From contig SIJG01000017.1 in NCBI GenBank assembly GCA_023374025.1, forward strand, positions 263,671 to 327,670: a stretch of 64,000 nucleotides of DNA, in the 5' to 3' direction. The stretch comes from Heterodera schachtii (Eukaryota > Nematoda > Chromadorea > Rhabditida > Heteroderidae). Each line of letters starts with the position of its first letter. Position 1 is the first letter of the stretch. A model generated the notes under the pieces. That model was not told where the DNA came from. It saw nothing but the letters and a program-made list of their open reading frames with translations, and ran no database searches. The translations under genes were made by a program, and so were the position numbers. Shown in pieces: positions 24,601 through 41,663 of the stretch.

Positions 24601-26699
24601 GGAGAAGCGATTAAACCAAAATTATTTGTGGAATCAAAACATGCACAAGGGTTGTCTCAAGACTCTTGCCCCCTTTGGTTGTAATTAACAAATCAGAACC
24701 GGCGGAGCCTTTTGGCACCGCCGGACCCTTTCTTCGTTGCCGACTAAAACTTAATCGTCCGTCGTTGGCTTGAGAAGCCCCTTATGCATGTATTTATGTA
24801 AAGACCAACTCACTGCTATGCTTAGTCTGTCCAATTTACAGATTTTGGATCTTACCAATTCTGATGCCCGAGATTGGTGGAGAACACAGCTCAAAAACAT
24901 GCAAAAGGCACTGATTCAATCGATTTTTGTGACGAGGGAGTGGGGCAACCAATCTCTTCATTATTCAATGTTTCTTCTGTCTTTAACTGTCTGTCCGCAT
25001 TCTCTCTTCAATCTCTCTTCGGTCTTTAACTGTCTGTCCGCATTCTCTCTTCAATCTCTCTTCGGTCTTTAACCGTCTGTCCGCATTCTCTCTTCCACCC
25101 AGCTATTGATTCCATCCGGCCCGGCTAATGGGGATAGAACGTACGCATTTATTTCAAATTTATTTTCAGGAGGGCATTTACACATTCAAATTCGATGCCG
25201 GCGAGACTAATTGGTTCCCGAAAAATTTTGCACTTAATGACGGACAAAATCCGAACAGTAATTCTTTCAAAAATAAACAATTGTTTGATCGTATTTTCAT
25301 TCAAGGCTTCGGCCGTGATTATGCTCATTTTGCGGCCGAATTTGGGCCAGCCGTTGAAAACCGTTACGGCAGTAACTCGCAGGACGCGAATATCTTTATG
25401 AGAACAATGGACAGAAGTTCATATTGGTTGAATACTGAATAATATTAAAAAAACATATTTTTCATTCGGATTTGTTTAGGGACAAATCCGAAGGTGAAGG
25501 CGGACTCAGCACTTTGATCCCATGGTCAAATTATTAAGAATTGAGAATTGAAAGAGACACGCATTTACTAAAAAGAAAAAAAAGTAAATGTTTTGTTTTG
25601 CCCCACAGGGCATTGCAAGCATCACTGCACGGCTATTATTGGAATTTGCCGGACATGATCGGCGGGAATGGGATTGACCACAGCCCCACCAACATCAAAG
25701 GCAATCCGCCGGAGGAGGAGCTGTACATCAGGTGGACTCAGGTGAGGACATCCAATTGCAATAATTAAACAAGCAAATTGTTTAATTAATTCAATTAATT
25801 CTTCTTTCCATTAGGCCAATGCCTTTCTGCTGGCCATGCAATTTTCATATCCCCCGTGGCATCCGAGCTTCAATCAGTCCAAATTCAAAGTGGTGGAGCA
25901 GGTGAAAAATGTGCTCGAATTGCGAGCCAAATGGATGCCGTACATTCTGGAAAGTGTGGAGGATGCTGTAAAAAATGGAGAGCCAGTGATACGGTATCAT
26001 ACAGTACAGTAATCACTGTGAAATGGAAACCAACAGGGAATTCAACAAAAAATAACCTAAATTATTGGATCTGAATTTTAAACGAGAATGTTTCGGGGCA
26101 CTGAATTCCCCCCATCCCTTCCGTTCGTTTCAAAACGAGTATTGAAATTTAATTTATCGTGTAATAATTTTTTAAACAGTATATTTTTTGCACAGTCCAA
26201 TGTGGTGGTCCAGTGACAATGCCACTTTTGCTTACAGCTGCAAAGACCAATACATGGTCGGCTGGAAATTGGTAATTAAACATCGGCGGATAACTTATTA
26301 TTTATCCATTTAATTCAATTGTTATTGTCACTGCACAGGTTGTTGCGCCAGTGCTGCAAAAAGGCAAAACGAAACGGGACATTTTTTTGCCAAGAGGCGA
26401 ATGGAAAGACGGCAACAGAGGGGACGAAGCAGCGATTATCGTGGGAGAGACACTGTTGAAGGATTACGAAGTAATGTTTATGATTTAAATTAAAGGAATA
26501 TATGTATTTACTATATTACAAATTATGCTTTATTGTACAATTCTCTCACATTTCAAAGACATTTATTTCATTATTAATTAAGGCCCCTCTCGACACTTTG
26601 CCTTTCTTCTACCGCGTTAATGGGGCAATAAAAGGAGTGGTGCCATCATTGGTTCTCCTTTTTTCGCTGTGTGTTTCATCTTTGTTGTCACGCCACTGA
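21682..26699 (+). CDS. GH31 glycosidase, MYORG-like, with C-terminal membrane or GPI signal
   Basis: A retaining glycoside hydrolase of family 31, closest in layout to animal MYORG (myogenesis-regulating glycosidase). Exons keep one frame: 21682-22040, about 23197-23334, 23430-23679, 23724-23812, 24197-24368, 24426-24595, 24842-24928, 25170-25426, 25480-25524, 25609-25741, then four more to the TGA at 26697; about 733 residues without an upstream exon. Visible motifs are FWYGG, RPIWSTWA-like [36 protein letters not shown], the nucleophile Asp in [11 protein letters not shown] and the acid/base Asp in LPDMIGGNG. The protein ends in a hydrophobic tail after VNGAIKGVV, suggesting a GPI or membrane anchor. 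The third intron in this list (23680-23723) has a GC donor. The true start is unknown (an ATG at 21717 or an upstream exon). The substrate is not predictable. Confidence 0.85.
22150..22290 (+). pseudogene. Decayed duplicate of the FWYGG exon inside a GH31 intron
   Basis: The frame through [20 protein letters not shown] and [12 protein letters not shown] parallels the used exon at 23197 ([26 protein letters not shown]). The used exon joins the previous one in phase (HLE then DALGIG), so this copy is surplus. It lacks the GG of the motif, its start is out of frame with the preceding exon, and it runs into a G12 tract at about 22279. It is either a dead exon or the remnant of a tandem paralogue. 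Confidence 0.55.
22400..23039. mobile_element. Large fold-back element (family A) in a GH31 intron
   Basis: Ends ATTACTAGGTCGTTGCATAA (22400) and TTATGCAACGACCTAGTAAT (ending 23039) are inverted copies. Inverted pairing continues inward: TATTCCGTATCGAATACAAA near 22680 pairs with TTTGTATTCGATACGGAATA near 22905, and the AAATCATAACAAATCAAAGA arms meet around a short loop near 22740-22860. About 150 bases at 22450-22600 are unpaired, extra sequence in the left arm. The end motif AGGTCGTTGCATAAAA is shared with the element at 40608-41177. No open frame for a transposase. Confidence 0.85.
24979..25096. repeat. Short tandem repeat, about 43-bp unit, in a GH31 intron
   Basis: Roughly two and a half copies of a unit containing TCTTTAACTGTCTGTCCGCA followed by TTCTCTCTTC lie between the exons at 24842 and 25170. 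Confidence 0.8.
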
Positions 26700-27344
26700 A
26701 AGATCGAGTTTTCAAATAATATCACATCAAAGAATGATAATTATAAATTTTATATAATAAACAAATGTTAGCGCGGAAGTTCAGTCGGTTTAACGTCCAT
26801 ACAAATACATAAATATAAAAAATATTAACAGTTTGGAATTTTAGTTATTATTAATTTTTAGGATTTTCGGTAAAGTCCTCAACAAAAAATGCAATAAAAA
26901 CGAAAATACATCCCTAAGAAATTACCCAAAAATTTTTCAGAAAATATACCCCTAAGATTTACCAAAAATTGATTCCCTAAAAAAAATATTTGTTCTGGAT
27001 AAAAATTTGGTTCTAGTCAGTTTTACGCGTCGTCTCGTGACACTTTACGCGTACCATCATTAACGCGTCAGTTCATCAATCAAAACTTTATACCTTCCGA
27101 ATAGTCTAATTGTTCTTGATTGTATACTTTAATTATCGAAATGTGCAAAAGCAACCCTAAGCACACTTAATGATGTCAACAGACAGTAAACTAACATTAA
27201 AAAAATTTGCAAAAAAAGCCTAATTTCGAGTTGCCTATGTATGAGTTGTCATGATACCTTAGGTTTAACAACGAAATTTTTAGTTGAAAAGATTACTAAA
27301 TATCGGACAAAAAAATAGGCTTCCTCTTAGTTAGGGATGGTTTG
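26700..27344. other. Spacer between GH31 gene and array 2
   Basis: AT-rich. 26880-26990 shares the ATGCAATAAAAA and CCCCTAAGA words of the hAT-type MITE at 10053-10605. ACGCGT occurs three times between 27025 and 27065. No gene seen. Confidence 0.5.
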
Positions 27345-30300
27345 ACCACAAAGCACTAGGCATTTGTTGACGGAGGCAGCCCGCTATGTGCTCTTTCATT
27401 CCTACGGACAGCACTCGCATGTTTGAACACTAAGCACTAGGCATTAGTTGAACGGAGGCAGCCCGCTATGTGCTCTTTCATTCCTACGGACAGCACTCGC
27501 AAACTTGACAACAAAGCACTAGGCATTTGTTGACGGAGGCAGCCCGCTATGTGCTCTTTCATTCCTACGTACAGCACTCGCATGTTTGAACACTAAGCAC
27601 TAGGCATTTGTTGAAGGGAGGCAGCCGGCTATGTGCTCTTTCATTCCTACGGACAGCACTCGCAAACTTGACAACAAAGCACTAGGCATTTGTTGACGGA
27701 TGCAGCCCGCTATGTGCTCTTTCATTCCTACGGACAGCACGCGCAAACTTGACAACAAAGCACTAGGCATTTGTTGAAGGGAGGCAGCCCGCTATGTGCT
27801 CTTTCATTCCTACGGACAGCACGCGCAAACTTGACAACAAAGCACTAGGCATTTGTTGACGGATGCAGCCCGCTATGTGCTCTTTCATTCCTACGGACAG
27901 CACGCGCAAACTTGACAACAAAGCACTAGGCATTTGTTGAAGGGAGGCAGCCCGCTATGTGCTCTTTCATTCCTACGGACGGCACTCGCAAACTTGACCA
28001 CAAAGCACTAGGCATTTGTTGACGGATGCAGCCCGCTATGTGCTCTTTCATTCCTACGGACAGCACTCGCATGTTTGAACACTAAGCACTAGGCATTAGT
28101 TGAACGGTGGCAGCCCGCTATGTGCTCTTTCATTCCTACGGACAGCACTCGCATGTTTGAACACTAAGCACTAGGCATTAGTTGAACGGAGGCAGCCGCT
28201 ATGTGCTCTTTCATTCCTACGTACAGCACTCGCATGTTTGAACACTAAGCACTAGGCATTAGTTGAACGGAGGCAGCCCGCTATGTGCTCTTTCATTCCT
28301 ACGGACGGCACTCGCAAACTTGACCACAAAGCACTAGGCATTAGTTGAACGGAGGCAGCCCGCTATGTGCTCTTTCATTCCTACGGACAGCACTCGCAAA
28401 CTTGACAACAAAGCACTAGGCATTTGTTGAAGGGAGGCAGCCCGCTATTTGCTCTTTCATTCCTACGGACAGCACTCGCAAGTTTCACACTTAGCACTAG
28501 GCATTTGTAAACAGAGGCAGCCCGCTATGTGCTCTTTCATTCCTACGGACATCACTCGCAAGTTTCACCACTTAGCACTAGGCATTTGGAAACGAGCAGC
28601 CCGCTATGTGCTCTTTCATTCCTACGGACAGCACTCGCAAGTTTCACCACTTAGCACTAGGCATTTGTTGAACGGAGGCAGCCCGCTATGTGCTCTTTCA
28701 TTCCTACGGACAACACTCGCAGTTTCACCACTTAGCACTAGGCATTTGTTGAACGGAGGCAGCCCGCTATGTGCTTCTTTCATTCCTACGGACAACACTC
28801 GCAAGTTTCACCCTTAGCACTAGGCATTTGTTGAACGGAGGCAGCCCGCTATGTGCTCTTTCATTCCTACGGACACACTCGCAAGTTTCACCACTTAGCA
28901 CTAGGCATTTTTGAACGGAGGCAGCCCGCTATGTGCTCTTTCATTCCTACGGACAACACTCGCAAGTTTCACCACTTAGCACTAGGCATTTGTTGAACGG
29001 AGGCAGCCCGCTATGTGCTCTTTCATTCCTACGGACAAGCACTCGCAAGTTTCACCACTTAGCACTAGGCATTTGTTGAACGGAGGCAGCCCGCTATGTG
29101 CTCTTTCATTCCTACGGACAGCACTCGCAAGTTTCACCACTTAGCACTAGGCATTTGTTGACGGAGGCAGCCCAGCTATGTGCTCTTCATTCCTACGGAC
29201 AGCACTCGCAAGTTTCACCACTTAGCACTAGGCATTTGTTGCAACGGAGGCAGCCCGCTATTGTGCTCTTTCATTCCTACGGACAGCACTCGCAAGTTTC
29301 ACCACTTAGCACTAGGCATTTTGTTGAACGGAGGCAGCCCGCTATGTGCTCTTTCCTTCCTACGGACAACCTCGCAAGTTTCACCACTTGCACTAGGCAT
29401 TTGTTGAACGGAGGCAGCCCGCTATGTGCTCTTTCATTCCTACGGACAACACTCGCAAGTTTCACCACTTAGCACTAGGCATTTGTGCACGGAGGCAGCC
29501 CCGCTATGTGCTATTTCCTTTCCTACGGACAGCACTCGCAAGTTTCACCACTTACCCCTAGCATTTGCAAACAGAGGCAGCCCGCTTTGTGCTCTTCATT
29601 CCTACGGACAACACTCGCAAGTTTCACCACTTAGCACTAGGCATTTTTGCAACAGAGGCAGCCCGCTATGTGCTCTTTCATTCCTACGGACAACACTCGC
29701 AAGTTTCACCACTTAGCACTAGGCATTTGTTGAACGGAGGCAGCCCGCTATGTGCTCTTTCATTCCTACGGACAAGCACTCGCAAACTTGATCACAAGCA
29801 CTAGGCATTTGTTGACGGAGGCAGCCCGCTATGTGCTCTTTTATTCCAATTTTCACCACTTAGCACTAGGCATTTGTTGACGGAGGCAGCCCGCTATGTG
29901 CTCTTTCATTCCTACGGACAACACTCGCAAGTTTCACCACTTAGCACTAGGCATTTGCAAACAGAGGCAGCCCGCTTTGTGCTCTTTCATTCCTACGGAC
30001 AGCACTCGCAATTTTCACCACTTAGCACTAGGCATTTGCAAACAGAGGCAGCCCGCTTTGTGCTCTTTCATTCCTACGGACAGCACTCGCAATTTTCACC
30101 ACTTAGCACTAGGCATTTGCAAACAGAGGCAGCCCGCTTTGTGCTCTTTCATTCCTACGGACAAGCACTCGCAAGTTTCACCACTTAGCACTAGGCATTT
30201 GTTGAACGGAGGCAGCCCGCTATGTGCTCTTTCATTCCTACGGACAACACTCGCAAGTTTCACCACTTAGCACTAGGCATTTGTTGAACGGAGGCAGCCC

Positions 30301-31229
30301 GCTTCGTGCTCTTTCATTCCTACGGACAGAGAGGCAACCCGCTATGTGCTCTTTAACTCCTACGGACACCACTCGCATGTTCACCATTTAGCACTACTTA
30401 TTTTGAACGAGAGGCAGCCCGCTATGTGCTTTTTCCTTCCTACGGAAGAGAGGCAACCGCTATTGTGCTCTTTAACTCCTACGGACCACCACTCGCATGT
30501 TTCACCATTTAGCACTAGGCATTTGTTGAACGGAGGCAGCCCGCTATGTGCTCTTTCCTTCCTACGGACAACACTCGCATGTTTCACACTTAGCACTAGG
30601 CTTTGTTGAACAGGAGGCAGCCCGCTATGTGCTCTTTCTTCCTACGGACAACACTCGCATGTTTCACCACTTAGCACTAGGCATTTGTTCAAACAGAGGC
30701 AGCCCGCTATGTGCTCTTTCCTTCCTACGGACAACACTCGCATGTTTCACCACTTAGCACTAGGCATTTGTTGAACGGAGGCAGCCCCGCTTCGTGCTCT
30801 TTCATTCCTACGGACAGAGAGGCAAACCCGCTATGTGCTCTTTAACTCCTACGGACACCACTCGCATGTTTCACCACTTAGCACTAGGCATTTGTTGAAC
30901 GGAGGCAGCCCGCTTCGTGCTCTTTCATTCCTACGGACAGAGAGGCAACCCGCTATGTGCTCTTTAACTCCTACGGACACCACTCGCATGTTTCACCACT
31001 TAGCACTAGGCATTTGTTGAACGGAGGCAGCCCGCTTCGTGCTCTTTCATTCCTACGGACAGAGAGGCAACCCGCTATGTGCTCTTTAACTCCTACGGAC
31101 ACCACTCGCATGTTTCACCACTTAGCACTAGGCATTTGTTGAACGGAGGCAGCCCGCTATGTGCTCTTTCCTTCCTACGGACAACACTCGCATGTTTCAC
31201 CACTTAGCACTAGGCATTTGTTGAACACT
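27345..31229. repeat. Minisatellite array 2, about 82-bp unit, roughly 47 copies
   Basis: Unit landmarks are GCACTAGGCATTTGTTGAAC, GGAGGCAGCCCGCTATGTGC, TCTTTCATTCCTACGGACA and CACTCGCAAGTTTCACCACT. The left third has units joined through AAACTTGACAACAAA or ATGTTTGAACACTAA; the middle uses AAGTTTCACCACTTA; the right end uses ATGTTTCACCACTTA. From about 30310 a 40-base partial unit beginning GAGAGGCAACCCGCTATGTG is inserted, making a composite 122-bp unit (equivalent points 30835, 30957 and 31079). Many one-base differences at 28800-29800 break every frame. It lies between the 3' ends of two convergent genes, GH31 and kin-29. Confidence 0.95.
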
Positions 31230-31596
31230 AGAACCTTTTCCCTTTGCTTTATTACTAATAATTGTACACTGCATACTTCCGATCAATATTTATGCAAAAA
31301 ATATTATTTATGACTGACAAATAATTCAAGAAATGAAAATAAATATTAGAAAATGAGCAAAATTATTTTTAAATTTCCAAATTGTACAAAACGTGAAAAA
31401 ATGGAACTCTGGGATGGGACAATCTATCGCAATGTATAAGAGATATATCATTTAGTTCACTAATCCCTACACAAAAATTTAAAAATGTCTGATTCTGTGC
31501 TTATGATTCATGGTGTTCTCTTTTTTTACCGGCTAATAAAACATAATTAATTAGACTACCAATGCTAATTATTTGTTGAGTAATGAGGAGCGTTAT

Positions 31597-37500
<5,904 letters not shown>

Positions 37501-38639
37501 TGGAATGGCGGACGAATGGCCAAAGAGTGGGCGAATAGCGACAAAATGAAAAATAATTTACTTAATAATTATGCAATTTTATGGCTCGGACATGACAATT
37601 AATTATTGCATATTTTTTTCTTTTTATCTTCAATAGAGAAAAGCAAATATTCTATTATTAATTTAATTCTCCAAGAAATGATAAATTTTTGTGATTAATT
37701 GAAAAATATTAAATCAATCGTTTTTTTATTTAAAACGCAATTAAATTTGAACATATTTAAATTTAATCATTTAAAAAAAAAATTTTATTAATGATTTGTA
37801 AAATAAATAAATGCTTAAAATGAAAATTGCAAGAAAAATTGAAAAAAAAAATCGATATAAAAATTGACAAAAAATTTAATATAGAAAAGACGTATAGTTA
37901 AAAAAATGACTGTTATTCGTCATTAATATGTGAAATTTAACAATTGCTGATAGAAATGTTGGAAAAAATTAATTAAAGGATTTATTTGGTTTAATTTATG
38001 AAAATAAAAATAAGTATTTAAATCTTTTTTGCCTTAGGCGTTATGTTATAACTCAATGCCTCCAGCAAAATGTCATCAATTGGACTCGTTGCTGGTGAGG
38101 GAGGGGGGGGGGGGGGGGGGGACAGATATGTAATGGAATGGAATGGGATGGGGGATGGGGGGGGATGGATTGAATGCTTCGGCAGAGGGACAGGGGGGGG
38201 GGGGTATTTGTGTGATGATTGGACTGGAATTCGATGACGCCAATTGGAAGAAGAAGCATTGAGATAAAGCCTAACAAATTCTGGCCAGAAAATAGCCATC
38301 ATGGAAAACGGAGAAGGCTTAAGGTGAAATTGGGACCAATTAAAAAAATGCCAAAGATAAATTCTGGACGACCAATCCACGCATATATAAATAAGTAGAT
38401 GCCATTTAAACAATTTAAAATTATTTAAATAATCCCTGCGTAAAATGGCACGGTTTCTTAAACATTAATTTTCCAAAACAATTTTTTATTTTTTAATTCA
38501 TTTCTGTCTAATGTGTAATGAAGTTTTTTGTTCCTTATCAAATGATTCGTGCCAAATAAAATGTCCCTTTGGTGGGAATGGGCTGTGCCGGCCGTGATGG
38601 GAATGGCACTGCTCAGCTTTACATCTTGCGTAGTGTTTC

Positions 38640-39260
38640 GCTCCTCCTCCTCTCCGCTTTCCTCCCCTTCCCCCTCTCTCTCTCTCGCTCTCTCTGTCTA
38701 TCTTTCTCTTCTTTTCTCTCTCTGTTCTCGCTTGTTCTTTCTTTCTTTCTGTGTGCCTGCCTTTTTACGTCAAATGCCTTGGGGGTTCTTTCTCTTTTTG
38801 TGCCGCCGTCCGTCCGTTCCCCCGGGCATTTGTCCTTCGCCCTCTTTTCATCCCTTTCTTTCTTTCCCTTTGGGGCGGACTTTGGAAAAGCGTTCGCCCC
38901 GCCCCCTTTTTCTTTTCCTTTGCATTTGCTTCGAATTTTCGTTCATCCGCTGTTTTCATCGCGTCGAAATACACACATTCATTAACTAACAAATGTTATG
39001 TATGGGCAATGACGTCAAACAGGCAGACACGAGGAAAGGCAACGGAGAAAGAAACAGTGGAACAGAGAAAAAGATAAGAGAGAACAGAGAGAGAGAGAGA
39101 GAGAGAAAGAAAGAGAGGGAGGGAGAGATGAAAAAAGGAAAGAGAGGGAGGGAGAGAACAATGAAAGAAAAGGAGAGAGAGAGAGGGGTGAAAGAAAAAG
39201 AGAGAGAGAGAAAATTATGAAAGAAAAAAAGAGGGAGAGAGATGAAAGAAGAGGGCAGAG
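38640..39260. repeat. Paired (TC)n and (GA)n tracts
   Basis: CTCCTCC/CTCTCTCTC-rich sequence at about 38640-38760 and GAGAGAGA-rich sequence at about 39080-39260 on the same strand are complementary in composition and could pair or form triplex DNA. Confidence 0.7.
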
Positions 39261-40607
39261 AAAAGCGAGAAATGTAAAGAAAAGAGGAGAGAATACCTAT
39301 TCTGCACAATTACAATAGAAAGGAAAGATGAAAAAGAATTGTTGCTGGAGGGATTGTGAGAATTGAAAAGTAAAAATGAAAATGGTGGGACAATTGGAAA
39401 CAAAAAAAAAATGGGGGGAGGGAATTAAAGGCAATTGAAAAGTGCAAATGAAACGAATGCTTATGTATGTTAAAATGGCAGGAAATCACGGAATTGGACC
39501 AATTTCCGAATTTTTGGGTCATTTCGGCCGAGGTTCCTTCGACAAAGAATAAAAGTGCATTTAGTGAGTGAGTGCAAAAGAATTAACGAATGTTGCCACG
39601 GGCGAACGATGTAATTCAACGCGAGGACATCTGAAAAGCGGCTAATGCATGCATAATTAGGTAATTGATGAGGCGAATGGATACACAAAGCAACGGGAAA
39701 TGCTTAAATAATAAAATATTAATATTTGAAAACGCACATAGGCTCCTATTACAGGTGAAAATGTAGTTAATACATGTAAAACAATTTCGAAGGATCACAT
39801 TTCGATGAAAAAAAGATTGGAAACATAAGGCAATTAATTAGCGAAGGATAAAAAAAATGGAAATTGAAATTTTCGTTAAAAAGATTTTTAAAAATAATCA
39901 TTTTTAATAATCATTTTAGCTCGAATTTATATAAATTTCCACATTTTTTCAATGTTTATTTCTTAATGACGTAAGGCATTTTTACTCTTATTTAAGGCTT
40001 ATAGGACTGACTAAGAGACCAGCATTTCACCAGTGAAATTAACGCTTAAAAGTTTAAATAAGGAATTGTGGCCTTAAAAAACCCAAAAACAAATTTTTTT
40101 TTTTAAATTTAGTTTTGCAGTTCTATTCCATGTTTTCAAAAATTTTTAATTTAAAAAGACATTGGCATATTAAAATTTGTTTTTTGAATAACTTTTTAAT
40201 GAGCCTTATTTTTTGGAAACCCTTTATATTATTCGATGCAGAACATTTTTAGCTTTAAGTTAGCAAAATTTGATGTCAAAATTGAGCTCGGACAGAAATT
40301 ATGAGCATCCGATCGAATTCAGTTTTTTCTCTATCAACAGAGACAAAGTAATAGTACGCCCAAATGAGAGATGTTCTATTTATTGGTTCGTTCATCTCTC
40401 GTTTTTCGGACGCTGTGTTTAGAAATTAGAACCTAATTTTGAGAATTTATGTCAATAATTAGGGTTTGTCCAATTTTACCATTTTTATTCATATTTAAAA
40501 AAACAAATAATTCCTCTGGTGAAATAAAGTACATAAAATAGAAATAGCAAATATTTCTCGAATAATTCTTTTACAACATCCTTTTTAAGTTCTTCATGGA
40601 ATTATTC

Positions 40608-41177
40608 AGGTCGTTGCATAAAAAATCTGGGCGCTAGTTAAAAAGAAGGGGTCTTTTGAAAATTTTTCGCACTTTTTTTTGCTAAATTTTTTTCAAATTT
40701 TTTTACCCATAATGATGTATACCCTGGGGTTTTCAAGGTCGCTGATCACGAATATGACATTCATTTCGATCAATTCGGGATCCGAACCCAAATTCGAACA
40801 AAAAATCGAAAATTAGATTTTTTAAAAATTCTCACTATTGCCATAAAATTGATTAAAAAAAGCTAAAAGTAGTCACAAATCATTGAAACATCAAAAAAGT
40901 ATCATTTTATTCAGATTCTAACACAAAAGCAAATTTTCAAAAATTCGAGTTTTCGGCTTTTTGTTCGAATTTGGGTTCGAGGTTCGGAATAGGCCCAAAT
41001 AATTGTCATATTCGTGATCAACGACCTCGAAAACCCCATTGAAATGCTGTTTATACGTGGCACGCATTTTTTTACCCTTTTGCAGATCTATCAAAAGTTA
41101 TGTTAGGGAAGTACATATTTGTTAGATAATTTTAAAACGGAAAATTAAACTAAAAAAGATAAATTTTATGCAACGAC
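40608..41177. mobile_element. Nested fold-back: family B inside family A
   Basis: Outer ends AGGTCGTTGCATAAAAAAT (40608) and ATTTTATGCAACGAC (ending 41177) match the end motif of the element at 22400-23039. Inside, 40729-41038 is a second inverted repeat: GGGGTTTTCAAGGTCGCTGA at the left and its near inverse CAACGACCTCGAAAACCCC at the right, with arms related to 20172-20456. No coding capacity. Confidence 0.8.
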
Positions 41178-41663
41178 AAAGTAAAAATAAAATAAAAGAA
41201 TATTTTGCTTTGAATATGAAACTTAATCTCGCCAACTTTTTGCTTATTATTATTATCTTGAGATTTTTAAAGCATTGTAATGTTCTCTAAGCATTGCAAT
41301 CAGTTGGATCAGAGGGCATTGGATGAGAATGATTCCTCCGAGGCATTGAGCAATTTTTTGAGTATCGAACTGTAAATATGAAAGCATTAAAATGCATTAT
41401 CGTTTGAAAAGCCATTAAATTATACGGATAATTTAAACTAAGGTTACACGTGAGCGGGACCCGACATGGAATCCCGGCTTTTTCGGAGGTCACGGTATTC
41501 AAGTCACGGTCCCGACTATGGCCAATAAAAAACGTAAAAATTATTCAAACAGAATTTGAATAACAAACCTTTAAAAGTTATATTTTTCTAAAATTCTACC
41601 TAATGCCTATGCTTACCATTTTCCAGTCCCGGCTTTTCCCTCGTTAACCCTAATTTGGTCCAT

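Larger units (their letters stand above)
37501..41663. other. Intergenic region with simple-sequence tracts
   Basis: No exon supported. It holds an uninterrupted G run at about 38102-38120 and another near 38197-38204, a pyrimidine-rich (TC/CT) tract at about 38640-38760, a purine-rich (GA) tract at about 39065-39260, and the nested element at 40608-41177. Open frames in the C/T and G/A tracts are low-complexity by-products. Confidence 0.55.

Noticed and set aside
24596..24690. Exon extension through [20 protein letters not shown] to a stop
   Set aside because: A GTAAAG donor at 24596 in the correct phase joins directly to [13 protein letters not shown] as in GH31 relatives; the extension is intron read-through.
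17207..26699. Bacterial origin of the sulfotransferase or GH31 genes
   Set aside because: Both have many introns and motif layouts of animal SULT and MYORG families; nothing points to horizontal transfer.
27345..31229. Array 2 as a CRISPR array or as repeat-protein genes
   Set aside because: Units are contiguous with no unique spacers, the genome is eukaryotic, and indels break every frame.
38549..38989. 146-codon plus-strand frame
   Set aside because: It consists mostly of the pyrimidine tract read as Ser/Leu/Phe; no partner exons or domain.
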